A stretch of 64,000 nt of DNA from Streptomyces sporangiiformans (GCF_005768555.2 NZ_VCHX02000165.1:57084-121083), one strand, 5' to 3'; numbered from the stretch's first letter, positions 50,363-59,402 are shown. Notes: generated by a model not told the origin, from the sequence alone. Translations and numbers: made by a program.

Positions 50363-51127
50363 GTGCCGACCGATCCCGCTCCCGTCACCCCGGACGCCCC
50401 CTCCCCCATACACGCCCCTCTCCTCACCCAGCAGTGGCTCGACCTCGCCTTCATCCACTGGGCCGTCGAACCGGGCGTGGTGGCACCGCTGTTGCCGGCC
50501 GGGACGGTTCCCGACAGGCACGACGCAATGACGTACGTAGGGCTCGTCGCCTTTCGGATGGACCGGGTCGGATGGCTCCGGCTGCCAGGGGTGCCCTACC
50601 TCGGGACCTTTCCGGAGACCAACGTCCGTCTCTACTCGGTGGACGCGCACGGGCGGCGCGGTGTCGTCTTCCGGTCGATGGACGCCTCCCGGCTGATCCC
50701 GGTGGTGATGGGCCGCGTCGGCTTCCGGCTGCCGTACCTGTGGTCGCGGATGACCGTCCGGGCCGAGGGCGGCACCGTCACCTACACCAGCTCGCGCCGC
50801 TGGCCCGGCCCACGCGGCGCGTACAGCCGCATCACCGTGCGGACCGGTGAACGCATCGAGAAGCCCACGGAGTTGGAGCACTTCCTCACCGCCCGCTGGG
50901 GCATGCACAACGCGTTCTTCGGCAGGACCGCGCCGCCCGCGTATCTGCCCAATGTGCACCCGCGCTGGCCGCTGTACCGTGCCGAGCTGCTCACCTGCGA
51001 CGAGAACCTGGTCGCGGCGGCCGGGCTCCCGGCACCGGACGAACCCCCGGTCAGCGTCCTGTACTCCCCCGGCGTCCCGGTCCGCCTCGGCCGCCCGGCC
51101 CGCCCGGCGGGCATCCCCACCCCGTGA
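50363..51127 (+). CDS. YqjF/DUF2071 family protein
   Basis: This 254-residue soluble protein has the DUF2071 layout: LTQQWLDLAFIHWAVEPGVVAPLLPAGTVPD, FRMDRVGWLRLPGVPYLGTFPETNVRLY, then the C-terminal ELEHFLTARWGMHNA. Members share an acetoacetate-decarboxylase-like fold but have no proven activity. GTG 50363 begins the conserved block. The stop is 62 bases before the large LuxR regulator on the same strand, so the two may share a transcript. Confidence 0.8.
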   Translation: MPTDPAPVTPDAPSPIHAPLLTQQWLDLAFIHWAVEPGVVAPLLPAGTVPDRHDAMTYVGLVAFRMDRVGWLRLPGVPYLGTFPETNVRLYSVDAHGRRGVVFRSMDASRLIPVVMGRVGFRLPYLWSRMTVRAEGGTVTYTSSRRWPGPRGAYSRITVRTGERIEKPTELEHFLTARWGMHNAFFGRTAPPAYLPNVHPRWPLYRAELLTCDENLVAAAGLPAPDEPPVSVLYSPGVPVRLGRPARPAGIPTP

Positions 51128-51188
51128 ACGGTCGCGCGCCGTCGCACGACCGCGAACCGGTGTCCGAGGCGCGTGCCAGGATGGTCAG

Positions 51189-54170
51189 GTGCCGACCACC
51201 GCATTCACCACGCCGTTCATCGGCCGCGAGGACGAACTCGCCCGGCTGACCCGGGTACTGGACCGTGCCCGGGCCGGTGAGACGCGGGCCGTGCTCGTGG
51301 CGGGGGACGCCGGTGTGGGCAAGACGCGCGTACTGGCCGAGGCCGCCGGGCACGCGTCGGAGACGGGGATGACCGTGGTCACGGGTCATTGCGTCGACCT
51401 CGGTGACGTCGGCCTGCCGTATCTGCCGTTCACCGAGATCCTCGGCGTGCTCGCCGCCGACGAGCGGTTTTCCGCCATGCCGGCGGCGCATCCCGCGGTC
51501 GGCCGTCTGCTCGGCGACGGCGGCAGCGCCAAGCCGGACGCCGGCAGTCGGCTGCAGCTGTTCGAGGGCGTGGCCGCTCTGCTGGCCGACGTCGCCGAGT
51601 CCGCTCCCTTGCTGCTGGTCCTGGAGGACCTGCACTGGGCGGATCAGTCCTCCCGCGATCTGCTGCGCTTCCTGCTCAGCCGGGGGACCCTCCAGCGCCC
51701 CGCGGGCGGTACCTCCGCCCTCCGCCTGGCGATCTTCGCGTCGTACCGGGCGGACGATCTGCATCGCCGCCACCCGTTGCGCCCCCTGCTGGCGGAGTTG
51801 GTGCGGCTGCCCGCCGTCGACCGCCTCGACCTGCGGCCGCTGCCCGACGCCGAGGTGGCCCGCCTGGTCCGGGCCCAGCGGGCCGCTCCCCTGCCCGAGG
51901 CCACCGTCAGCGACATCGTCGAGCGCGCCGAGGGCAACGCCTTCTACGCGGAGGAGCTGCTCGCCGCGACCGCCGACGCGCCACCCGGCGGCCCCGGTGG
52001 AGCGTCCGCCGTGCCCAGCGGTCTGGCCGAGGTCCTGCTCATCCGTTGCGAGCAGCTCCCGGCCACGGCCCAGCAGGTACTGCGCACGGCAGCCGTCGCC
52101 GGGCGCCGTGTCGAGCACGAGCTGCTGCGCGACGCCGTCGACCTGCCCGAGCAGGAGCTGGAGTCGGCACTGCGCGAGGCCGTCGGCCGCCAGCTCCTCG
52201 TCCCGGGCGGGGACAACACCTACTCCTTCCGGCATGCCCTCATCCGTGAAGCCGTCTACGCCGACCTGCTGCCCGGCGAGCGGGTGCGGCTGCACCGCGC
52301 GTTCGCCCGGCTGCTCGCCGGGCGGGGCCACCCGGCCGAGAGCGCGGCGGAGCGCGCCCACCACTCCCGGGAGAGCCATGACCTGGTCGACGCCCTCGCG
52401 GCCTCACTCGAGGCGGCCGACCACGCCGGGCGGATCGGCGCGCCCGCCGAAGAACTGCGCCACCTCGAAGCCGCCCTGGACCTGTGGTCGGCGGTGCCGA
52501 CTTCCGCACTGCCGGACGGTGTTCCCGACACCGTGACGCTCACCCTGCGTGCGTCGGCGGCCGCCGCCCGCGCCGGCGAAACCCACCGGGCGGTCTCGCT
52601 CACCCGGGCCGCGCTCGCCGGCATCGGCTCGGACACGGACGCGGAACTGGCCGCCCGCGTCCGCTACACCCTCGCGGGCAACCTGATGCGCGTCGACAGC
52701 CTGAAGGCCGCGTTCGCCTACAGCAGCGAAGCGCTCTCCCTGATATCCGCGGAGCCTGCGTCGCATACGTGGGTGTGGGCCGCGGCCACCCATGCCATGG
52801 CGGCCCGCTATGTGGGCGAAGACGAGGTCGCCCGCCGGGTCGCGCTCCAGGCGCTGCGCGTCGCCGAGCAACTCGACGTGGCCGACGCCCAGGCCGATCT
52901 GCTGATCTCCCTGATCAGTCTCGAAGCACACAACCGCCGTACCGCACAAGGGCGATCCCGGCTGCGGGAGGCCCGCGAGCTGGCCCGCCGGGCCGGCAAC
53001 GTCGCGGTCGAGATACGCGCGCTCTTCAATCTCGCCATGGGCGCGTACGAATCCGGCGACCTGGACGAGTGCCTCACCTGGATCTCCGAAGGATTGGCGC
53101 GCGCGGACCGCGCCGGGCTGCTCTCCTCGCCGTACGCACTGGAGACGCGCTACCTGCACTCCACGGTGCTCTACACCCTGGGCCGTTGGGACGAGTGCGC
53201 CCGTTCGGCGGTCACCGCGCCCGGCCGGCTGCCCGCCGCGGGCGCGTTCGCGATCGCTCCCGCGCTGTACGTGGCATTGGCCCGCGGCGATCAGACGGCC
53301 GCCGAGCGGGCCCGTGCCCTCCTCGACGGGCCGTTCGACTGGATGGCCACGCTCGTCGCGGGCATTGTGCTCACCGACGCCGCGGCCCTGCGGGGCGATC
53401 CCGAGGAGGCCGTCGAGCAGCTGCGTACGACGATGGCGGCGCTCGACGACGACTCCGGTGCCGAACGCCCCGATGTCGCCGTCCGGCTCGCGGCCCTCGT
53501 CCTGTCGGCCGTCGCGGACACGGCCGTGGAGCTGCGGCTGACCGGCGACGAGGCGGGGGCTCGCGGCTGGGCGGACACGGCGACGGAACTGGTGGAGCTG
53601 GCCCGGGTGACGGCCGCCAAGGGCGAGGACGGTGGGCAGCAGGGTCCCGAGGGCCTGGCCTGGCTGGCCCGCGCGGAAGCGGAATGGGTGCGTGCCACGA
53701 CCGGCCCGGATGTCGCAGCGTGGGAGAAGGCCGTCGCCGCGTTCGGCTACGGGGACGTCTACGAGCAGGCCCGCGGCCAACTCCGCCTCGCGGAGGCGTT
53801 GCTGACGGCGGAGCGCCGCGAGGAGGCCGCCGAGCAGGCCCGCGCGGCGCGCGACACGGCCGACCGGCTCGGCGCCGTGCCGCTGCGCGAGCGCGTGGAC
53901 GCTCTTGTGCGACGAGGCCGCCTCGCGGAGCGTTCACCCACGGCCGGCGGGTTCCCCGTGCTGACCGCTCGCGAGAACGACGTCCTGCTGCTCCTCGCCC
54001 GCGGCCGCACCAATCGCCAGATCGGCGAGGAGCTGTTCATCAGCGGCAAGACCGCCAGCGTCCATGTCTCCAACATCCTCGCCAAGTTGGGCGCCGCCAG
54101 TCGCACCGAGGCCGTGGCCCTCGCCTACCGCGCAGGGCTGATCCAGCCGGAGCCCGGCACAGCCGGATGA
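51189..54170 (+). CDS. Large LuxR-family (LAL) transcriptional regulator
   Basis: This 993-residue LAL regulator has Walker A GDAGVGKTR near residue 40, Walker-B-like LLLVLEDLHWAD near residue 145, and a STAND-type ATPase region to about residue 330. About 500 residues of TPR-like helices follow. The C-terminal LuxR helix-turn-helix (LTARENDVLLLLARGRTNRQIGEELFISGKTASVHVSNILAKLGAASRTEAV) is near residue 940. It probably integrates an intracellular ligand and ATP. GTG 51189 starts the conserved ATPase. Targets are unknown; no biosynthetic cluster is nearby, so it need not be a pathway-specific regulator. Confidence 0.9.
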   Translation: MPTTAFTTPFIGREDELARLTRVLDRARAGETRAVLVAGDAGVGKTRVLAEAAGHASETGMTVVTGHCVDLGDVGLPYLPFTEILGVLAADERFSAMPAAHPAVGRLLGDGGSAKPDAGSRLQLFEGVAALLADVAESAPLLLVLEDLHWADQSSRDLLRFLLSRGTLQRPAGGTSALRLAIFASYRADDLHRRHPLRPLLAELVRLPAVDRLDLRPLPDAEVARLVRAQRAAPLPEATVSDIVERAEGNAFYAEELLAATADAPPGGPGGASAVPSGLAEVLLIRCEQLPATAQQVLRTAAVAGRRVEHELLRDAVDLPEQELESALREAVGRQLLVPGGDNTYSFRHALIREAVYADLLPGERVRLHRAFARLLAGRGHPAESAAERAHHSRESHDLVDALAASLEAADHAGRIGAPAEELRHLEAALDLWSAVPTSALPDGVPDTVTLTLRASAAAARAGETHRAVSLTRAALAGIGSDTDAELAARVRYTLAGNLMRVDSLKAAFAYSSEALSLISAEPASHTWVWAAATHAMAARYVGEDEVARRVALQALRVAEQLDVADAQADLLISLISLEAHNRRTAQGRSRLREARELARRAGNVAVEIRALFNLAMGAYESGDLDECLTWISEGLARADRAGLLSSPYALETRYLHSTVLYTLGRWDECARSAVTAPGRLPAAGAFAIAPALYVALARGDQTAAERARALLDGPFDWMATLVAGIVLTDAAALRGDPEEAVEQLRTTMAALDDDSGAERPDVAVRLAALVLSAVADTAVELRLTGDEAGARGWADTATELVELARVTAAKGEDGGQQGPEGLAWLARAEAEWVRATTGPDVAAWEKAVAAFGYGDVYEQARGQLRLAEALLTAERREEAAEQARAARDTADRLGAVPLRERVDALVRRGRLAERSPTAGGFPVLTARENDVLLLLARGRTNRQIGEELFISGKTASVHVSNILAKLGAASRTEAVALAYRAGLIQPEPGTAG

Positions 54171-54213
54171 CGACCGCGCGACGACGGGCGGCTCGCGTGC
54201 GAGCCGCCGTCCC

Positions 54214-54834
54214 TCACACCCCCTGGCGCAGCATCCGCAGCTGCTCGTCGAGCGGGGCCAGCCCGACATCGTGGCGGCGCTCGTCGAGAGTCTCGGGGCA
54301 ACGGATCGGGTACGGGCGGAAGGTCGCCGGGTCGATGCGGGTCCCGTAGAACTGCGGCTGGCCCAGCTCCACGGCGCAGTGGTCGGCGATGTAGGCGTGG
54401 TGCAGGGCCGGGCAGCGCCCGTCCGCCGTGGCCTGGGCGATCAGGTCACGGCAGCGGATCTGGAAGTCGAGGTCCGGGGCGTGCAGCAGGATCATCAGCG
54501 CCGATGTCGAGGCGGGCGCGCCGACCAGGTCGGCGGTCGGCCAGGCGTGCCGTCGGACGATCGTCTTGAGCGCTTCGGCGTTGTGCTTGCGGCACTCGCT
54601 GATGCGGCGGCGGGAGGCGGAGGTGGGGGTCCGCTGCGCGTCCAGGGTGAGCCGGCGGTCCTCGTCGGCCCTGCGGACGAGTTCGTGTGCGAGGGCGGAG
54701 GCGAGCGCGGGGAGCACAGGCGTGCACCCTTCCTGGGCCGCGTCCTGCGCGGGGCTCGTGTGTTCCGCGTGTACGTCGCCTGCTTCGCCTGCTTCGCCGC
54801 GGGTCAGGTGCCCCGGAGCACCGGAGCCGTTCAC
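54214..54834 (-). CDS. DUF6624-like conserved protein
   Basis: This 206-residue soluble protein has a poorly conserved first 60 residues. The core follows: RRISECRKHNAEALKTIVRRHAWPTADLVGAPASTSALMILLHAPDLDFQIRCRDLIAQAT...HHAYIADHCAVELGQPQFYGTRI...LDERRHDVGL. This resembles DUF6624 proteins of actinomycetes and bacteroidetes; the match is from memory and the function unknown. It starts with a GTG that overlaps the stop of a 23-codon frame with a strong ribosome site, so the two are translationally coupled. Confidence 0.7.
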   Translation of the reverse strand: MNGSGAPGHLTRGEAGEAGDVHAEHTSPAQDAAQEGCTPVLPALASALAHELVRRADEDRRLTLDAQRTPTSASRRRISECRKHNAEALKTIVRRHAWPTADLVGAPASTSALMILLHAPDLDFQIRCRDLIAQATADGRCPALHHAYIADHCAVELGQPQFYGTRIDPATFRPYPIRCPETLDERRHDVGLAPLDEQLRMLRQGV

Positions 54835-54902
54835 GAGAGCCCCCGCGGAGCCCGCTTGCCTGTGAGGTGTGCCGCGACGGCCCGCACACTGGATGCCGTC
54901 AT
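54831..54902 (-). CDS. 23-residue leader-like frame upstream of the DUF6624-like gene
   Basis: ATG 54902 is preceded by AAGGAGG at good spacing. The peptide MTASSVRAVAAHLTGKRAPR ends GLS and its TGA overlaps the next GTG (GTGA). It is too small to place in a family. It may exist only to couple translation, or be a small regulatory peptide. Confidence 0.45.
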   Translation of the reverse strand: MTASSVRAVAAHLTGKRAPRGLS

Positions 54903-55320
54903 CGTGCCTCCTTCATGTGCAGCACGGAGAGGATGCCGGCCGTTGAGCCGGCGGGTGACCGACGCCCTGTCGTGGGAGGACTCCGCGCCCTGAAGGCGGC
55001 CCGGTTCGTCGACCCTTGGCGCGAGCATGGGGCCCTTGCCCCGGTTCCTCGTTCGTCCGTCGGTCACGGTGGCCATCCAGGTCTCGCATCACGGTGCGCG
55101 GCATCTGCGTACCTGCCGAGGCGTCAAGTCCGCAGCGACGAAGCCCGGTTGAACGCCGTCGCCGCTGACTGTGCGACAGGTCACTCGATCACTATGATGG
55201 CGTACAGACTCAACCCGCAACATGCGTTCTGATAATTTCAGAACGATCTTTATAGCTCTGTCTGTGTCAGCGAAGGCGTGGCACACTGCACGCTGTGAAG
55301 GCCGTTTCGGGAGGTAGGAC
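54903..55320. promoter_or_regulatory. 418-base intergenic region with the XRE promoter
   Basis: No gene is supported in the left 300 bases. The right end is AT-richer (55190-55265), carries the dyad at 55225-55245 and TTTATAGCT near 55249, and precedes the XRE gene. The divergent DUF6624 transcription must also start here. Confidence 0.55.
55225..55245. promoter_or_regulatory. Operator-like dyad upstream of the XRE regulator
   Basis: Perfect 8-bp arms CGTTCTGA and TCAGAACG with a five-base AT spacer. The half-site TTCTGA recurs at 56538 before the methyltransferase gene. It is likely the binding site of the XRE protein, giving autorepression. Confidence 0.65.
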
Positions 55321-56187
55321 GTGAGCGACAACCGCTCTGGCGGCAGCGCGCCGACCGTCCTGCGGATGGTCCTCGGCAAGCGCCTCCGCCACTTGCGGGA
55401 AAAGGCCGGGGTGTCGTTCGAGGACGCGGCACGGGCCATCGAGGTGACCCCTCTGACGGTCCGGCGGATCGAGAAGGCCGAGGTCGGCCTCCGTATCCCC
55501 TACGTAAGGGAGTTGCTGCACACGTACGGGGTTCCGGCGGCGGAGGTGGACGACTTCCTCTCCCTGGCCAGGGAGGCCAACCAGCCCGGCTGGTGGTACA
55601 AGTACCGCGACGTACTGCCGGACTGGTTCAGCGCCTACGTCAGTTTGGAGAGCGAAGCCAGCGTCATCCGTCTCTACGAACCCCACTATGTGCCGGGTCT
55701 GTTGCAGACGCACGACTACGCCGCCGCGCTGATGCGAGTCGGGTTCCCGAACGAGACGAAGGAGGACATCGACCGCCGGGTCGCGCTGCGCCTCAAGCGC
55801 CAGGATCTGCTCGCCAAACCGGAGTCGCCGGCCATCTGGGCCGTCCTCGAGGAGACGGTGCTGCGCCGTCCGGTGGGCGGAGCCGAGGTGATGCGGGCCC
55901 AGATCGACCGGCTGAACGAGGCTCTGGACCTGCCGAAGGTCCGGATCCAGATCATCCGTCTCGGAACGGGGGCGCATCCCGGCGCCTTCGGCCCGTTCCA
56001 CTACTTCCGCTTCGGCTTCTCCGAACTTCCCGACGTCGTCTACACGGAAAGCCTCGCCGGCGCGGTCTATGTCGATCAGCCCGTCGACGTCGTCACGTAT
56101 CTCGAAGTACTGGACCGGATGTCCGTACAGGCGGAGCCGGTCGCTCGTACCAGGGCCATCCTGGGTGAACTGCGTAAGGAGTTGTGA
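55321..56187 (+). CDS. XRE-family regulator with Scr1/DUF5753 domain
   Basis: This 288-residue regulator has an N-terminal HTH (LGKRLRHLREKAGVSFEDAARAIEVTPLTVRRIEKAEVGL, residues about 18-57) and a C-terminal DUF5753 domain. The latter shows YLE/LYEPHYVPGLLQTHDYAAALM, WAVLEETVLRRPVGG, IRLGTGAHPGAFGPFHYFRF and VYTESLAGAVYVD. This is the WhiJ/AbaA-like class that pairs with DUF397 antagonists in Streptomyces to time antibiotic production and sporulation. GTG 55321 has GGGAGG just upstream. It is followed three bases later by the DUF397 gene. Confidence 0.92.
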   Translation: MSDNRSGGSAPTVLRMVLGKRLRHLREKAGVSFEDAARAIEVTPLTVRRIEKAEVGLRIPYVRELLHTYGVPAAEVDDFLSLAREANQPGWWYKYRDVLPDWFSAYVSLESEASVIRLYEPHYVPGLLQTHDYAAALMRVGFPNETKEDIDRRVALRLKRQDLLAKPESPAIWAVLEETVLRRPVGGAEVMRAQIDRLNEALDLPKVRIQIIRLGTGAHPGAFGPFHYFRFGFSELPDVVYTESLAGAVYVDQPVDVVTYLEVLDRMSVQAEPVARTRAILGELRKEL

Positions 56188-56190
56188 GTC

Positions 56191-56436
56191 ATGGCTTCCA
56201 TGGGCCCCATCTACAGCGGCATGCCGGCCATCGATCTGGGAACCGAGGGCTGGCACAAGCCCTGGAGCGGTACGAACGGCGGGAGTTGCGTGGAGGCCAA
56301 GCGGCTGCCCGACGGCAGCGTCGCCTTCCGTCAGTCCACGGACCCGGACGGGCCCGCGCTGATCTACACCCGGGACGAGATGGTGTCGTTCTTGGACGGC
56401 GCGAAGTCCGGCAAGGCCGACTTCCTGGTCGCCTGA
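56191..56436 (+). CDS. DUF397 protein (partner of the XRE regulator)
   Basis: This 81-residue protein has the DUF397 pattern: W-K-x-W-S-x-N-GGSCVEAKRLPDGSVAFRQSTDPDGPALIYTRDEMVSFLDGAKSGKADFLV. Members such as the BldB/AbaA-ORF-type partner bind or antagonise the adjacent XRE protein. The three-base gap to the regulator stop indicates coupled translation. Its role is regulatory rather than enzymatic. Confidence 0.92.
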   Translation: MASMGPIYSGMPAIDLGTEGWHKPWSGTNGGSCVEAKRLPDGSVAFRQSTDPDGPALIYTRDEMVSFLDGAKSGKADFLVA

Positions 56437-56560
56437 ACCCCACCCCTGCGTCCGCACCACCACGCCCGCACCCGTACGCCCGCACAAGCCGGGTGCCCCG
56501 CACGCGTGTCCCCGTCCTGCGGGTCGCCCGGTCACAATTCTGAACTGGGTTACCCCACAG

Positions 56561-56600
56561 GGAAGTTGACGGTAGGTTACGGAAGTTGACGGTAGGTTAG
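56561..56600 (+). repeat. Tandem 20-bp duplication in the methyltransferase promoter region
   Basis: GGAAGTTGACGGTAGGTTA followed by C, then the same block again followed by G. Each unit contains TTGACGG, a -35-like hexamer, so the duplication could create two overlapping promoters or regulator sites. It ends 35 bases before the start of the DUF574 gene. Confidence 0.8.
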
Positions 56601-56634
56601 CGGCAGAGCGCGTGACAGAGGCAGGAGAATCCTC

Positions 56635-57444
56635 ATGACAGATGGCCGGACCACCCCCGACCAGGAAGCCTTGTCCAAGATCGACACCACGGTGCCGCAC
56701 TCGGCCCGCATCTGGAACTACTGGATGGGCGGGAAGGACAACTACGAGGTCGACCGTGTGGCCGGTGACGCCTACCGCGAGGTCGCGCCGAACATCGAGA
56801 CGATGGCCCGCGCCTCGCGCGACTATCTGATCCGCACCGTGTCCTTCGTGGCCGGGGACCGCGGCATCCGCCAGTTCCTCGACATCGGCACGGGACTGCC
56901 CACGTACGACAACACCCACCAGGTAGCCCAGCGCGTGGCGCCCGAGTCCCGCATCGTCTATGTGGACAACGACCCGTTGGTGCTCCGCCACGCACAGGCC
57001 CTGCTGACCAGCACCCCCGAGGGCGTCACCGACTACATCGACGCGGATCTGCACGAGCCCGAGAAGATCATCGATGCGGCGCGGCAGATCCTGGACTTCG
57101 ACCGGCCCGTGGCGCTGATGCTCATGGGCATCCTCGGCCACATCCAGGACTACGAGGAGGCCAAGTCGATCGTCAGCCGTCTTCAGGCAGCACTGCCGTC
57201 GGGCAGCTACTTCGTGCACTACGACAGCACGGACACCGACACCGCCCTCAAGGAGGCCCAGCAGGGCTACGACGACACGGGCGCCATCCCGTACGTGCTG
57301 CGCAGCCCCGAACAGCTCTCCGCCTACTACGAGGGCCTCGAACTGCTGGAGCCCGGCATCGTGTCCTGCCCGCTGTGGCGTCCGGAGGCCGGTGAGACGC
57401 ACAAGCCGACGGACGTCTACGGGGGCGTGGCCCGCAAGCCCTGA
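56635..57444 (+). CDS. DUF574/Methyltransf_19 SAM-dependent methyltransferase
   Basis: This 269-residue methyltransferase of the actinomycete DUF574 class has PHSARIWNYWMGGKDNYEVDR near the N-terminus, QFLDIGTGLPTYDNTHQVAQ (SAM motif I) near residue 82, and VYVDNDPLVLRHAQALL. Such proteins are regularly clustered with XRE/DUF397 pairs and are implicated in developmental control, but their substrate is unknown. AGGAGA precedes the ATG. It is separated from DUF397 by 198 bases with its own duplicated promoter region, so it may be expressed independently but controlled by the same regulator. Confidence 0.9.
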   Translation: MTDGRTTPDQEALSKIDTTVPHSARIWNYWMGGKDNYEVDRVAGDAYREVAPNIETMARASRDYLIRTVSFVAGDRGIRQFLDIGTGLPTYDNTHQVAQRVAPESRIVYVDNDPLVLRHAQALLTSTPEGVTDYIDADLHEPEKIIDAARQILDFDRPVALMLMGILGHIQDYEEAKSIVSRLQAALPSGSYFVHYDSTDTDTALKEAQQGYDDTGAIPYVLRSPEQLSAYYEGLELLEPGIVSCPLWRPEAGETHKPTDVYGGVARKP

Positions 57445-57501
57445 TTCTCGGGGGCGTGAGCGGGAACGCGTGCGTGCGCCGTCTCTCCGGCGTCGCGGGC
57501 G

Positions 57502-58077
57502 TCACCGGCGCAGGACGAAGCAGCGCGGCCCGTCCGGCTCCAGGTCGTACCAACAACCCTGTTGCCAGCCCTCGATGAGCTCCGCGACCTCCTGTGCCGT
57601 CATCCCGATGTACCGGCGCTCCTCCGGGAGTCGCTCCGCCAGCGGCGTGGTCACCACCCATGCGCCGCCGGGCACCAACAGACTCCGTACGCGCCGACCG
57701 GCCGCCGCCTTGTCCGTCATGAACGCGAGGACCAGCCGCATCGTCACCACGTCGAAGCCCGCCGACGGCAGCAGTTCCCGCACCGCCCGCTCGTCCTCGA
57801 AGTCCAAACGCCGTACGGCCAGGCGCGGTTCCGCGTCCATGTACCGGTCGCGCACGGCGGCAACCGACGCGTCCGCCCAGTCGACCGCCAAGGTACGGTA
57901 ACCCAGCCGGGCGAGCCCCACGGCACAGCCGCCCAACCCGCAGCCCACGTCAAGGGCCCATTGCCCGGGGCGCGGGTTCAGGTACGTGGCGAGCCGGTCC
58001 ATCTCCTCGCTCGCGACGGGGCGGAAGCCCCAGCCGTTCGCGAAATGCTCTTCCCAGCGCTCCAGTTCAACGGCCAC
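57502..58077 (-). CDS. Class I SAM-dependent methyltransferase
   Basis: This 191-residue small-molecule methyltransferase has ALDVGCGLGGCAVGLARLG (motif I) near residue 42, LAVDWADASVAAVRDRY (motif II) and FDVVTMRLVLAFM. The short length and lack of extra domains fit the Methyltransf_11/25 group. It is convergent with the DUF574 gene and nine bases from the stop of the PG-binding-like gene upstream, so it probably belongs to the leftward operon from the zincin cluster or follows it by read-through. Confidence 0.85.
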   Translation of the reverse strand: MAVELERWEEHFANGWGFRPVASEEMDRLATYLNPRPGQWALDVGCGLGGCAVGLARLGYRTLAVDWADASVAAVRDRYMDAEPRLAVRRLDFEDERAVRELLPSAGFDVVTMRLVLAFMTDKAAAGRRVRSLLVPGGAWVVTTPLAERLPEERRYIGMTAQEVAELIEGWQQGCWYDLEPDGPRCFVLRR

Positions 58078-58086
58078 CAGGTACTT

Positions 58087-58815
58087 CTACTGGGAGGCGG
58101 TGCGGGATTCCAGGTCGCGGCGGGTGTCGTTGCCGTACACGCCCGTCTCGTCGCCGCGGATGCCGTACCAGAGCTGGAAACGTGCCACCGCGGCGGTCAG
58201 TGTGGCGTCGTACTCACCACTGGTCGAACCGTCCTGGTACACGTTGGGGATGCGCAGCAGCCGTTCCTGGAGCTCGCTCACGTCCGGGCCGCTGTCGCCC
58301 TCGCGCAGGGTGCCTGGCCCGTCCGGGTCCGCCGGGCCCTCCGGGGCGGCCGCCGAGCGGGACGGAGTGGCTGGCTCAGGCGGGGGGACGGAGGCGGCAG
58401 GCGGACGCGCCTGCGATTCTCCGGCGTCCCTGTCCCAGGTGAGCAGCAGCGCGGCGCCGAATCCCGCCAGGGCGGTCGCCACGGCGGCGACGGCGATCGC
58501 CGAACGACGGAGCCAGGCCTTACGCCCCGGCGCGCTCCGAGCTCCGACCCGGGCCTGCGGGTCCGCCCGCTGCTCGCCCACGACGGGCGGCAGTTCCTGT
58601 GTGTCGTCCTCCGCCGGCCAGGACGCCGCCGTCGGCGCGCTGGTGTCGGCCGCCGGAACCGCGAGGAGTTCGTACTCCTCGTCCCGTGCGCGTTCCGCCG
58701 CGTTGACCTGTCGCACGAGTTCCGACAGAGCGCCCGGCCGGCGGCGGGCCAGGATGTGAGTGGGTTCGATCGCCGGACGTTTCGGCGCGGTCTCGGGATC
58801 GGATGGTGTTGACAC
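58087..58815 (-). CDS. Membrane-anchored protein with peptidoglycan-binding-like domain
   Basis: This 242-residue protein has a cytoplasmic Pro/Glu-rich N-terminus and a single membrane helix (AIAVAAVATALAGFGAALLLTW near residue 110). A Pro-rich linker follows, then a C-terminal PG_binding_1-like domain (LREGDSGPDVSELQERLLRIPNVYQDGSTSGEYDATLTAAVARFQLWYGIRGD). The domain would sit outside the membrane. It is downstream of the Ig-like and zincin genes on the same strand. A copy of the ATTGATACG word lies at 58845 just before its start. It may be the cell-surface part of that cluster; this is inference. Confidence 0.8.
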   Translation of the reverse strand: MSTPSDPETAPKRPAIEPTHILARRRPGALSELVRQVNAAERARDEEYELLAVPAADTSAPTAASWPAEDDTQELPPVVGEQRADPQARVGARSAPGRKAWLRRSAIAVAAVATALAGFGAALLLTWDRDAGESQARPPAASVPPPEPATPSRSAAAPEGPADPDGPGTLREGDSGPDVSELQERLLRIPNVYQDGSTSGEYDATLTAAVARFQLWYGIRGDETGVYGNDTRRDLESRTASQ

Positions 58816-58889
58816 GCTGCTCTCCCCTCCCGGTGGTACTGGCCATTGATACGCGCCCCCTTGCCCGGGAGTTCAATGGCGAGGCCCGT

Positions 58890-59402
58890 TCAGAGAAACT
58901 CCACCTCGACGGGAGCCGCCGTGACCGTCGTACGAGGCACCCGCGCGACGAGGGCGAGCAGTTGCTCCCGGTCGGCGCCGACCGGGAGAGCGAAGCCGCC
59001 CAGCCACTGCTCGGGAGCGGTGGACTCGGTGGAGAGCGTGAGGGTGTAGACGTAGCGGCCGGGGCGATCGGGCGCGAAGTGGGCGAAGGTCATGAGCGGG
59101 AGGCACCCGGGACCGGTGACGGGGTCGAAGGAGTCGCCCGGCGCCAGCCGGAGCAGATCGTTCGCCCGGAGAGGTCCGACGAGGGGGTCCTCGGCCGGAG
59201 CGGGGCGCGCGACCACCCTGCCGTCGTCGGTCCGGGTGATGGCGGGCAGGTAGTGGGGATAGCGCAGCCCGTTCTCGGAACCGTCGAGCACGCCCGCGAT
59301 CCAGAGGTCGCGTTCCCCGGTGTTGCGGATCTCCGCGCGGACCGGGGCCGGACGGCCTACGGGCTGTGAGCCGCTTGGCCCGTGCAGGACGAGGTCGAGC
59401 AC
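58890..59402 (-). CDS. Small beta-rich protein of unknown function
   Basis: This 170-residue protein starts VLDLVLHGPSGSQPVGRPAP and has an immunoglobulin-like strand pattern (RAEIRNTGERDLWIAGVLDG...PGRYVYTLTLST...VTAAPVEVEFL). Low charge and no Cys pair are noted. GTG 59402 is favoured over an upstream ATG because GGAAGGAG lies just before it. It is in tandem with the zincin gene upstream (127-base gap) and the PG-binding gene downstream, so it is likely part of the same transcript. It may present an adhesion or substrate-binding module to the protease. No family is claimed. Confidence 0.65.
   Translation of the reverse strand: MLDLVLHGPSGSQPVGRPAPVRAEIRNTGERDLWIAGVLDGSENGLRYPHYLPAITRTDDGRVVARPAPAEDPLVGPLRANDLLRLAPGDSFDPVTGPGCLPLMTFAHFAPDRPGRYVYTLTLSTESTAPEQWLGGFALPVGADREQLLALVARVPRTTVTAAPVEVEFL

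Noticed and set aside
55267..57402. 711-codon minus-strand open frame opposite XRE, DUF397 and DUF574 genes
   Set aside because: It is antisense to three recognised genes and has no motifs.
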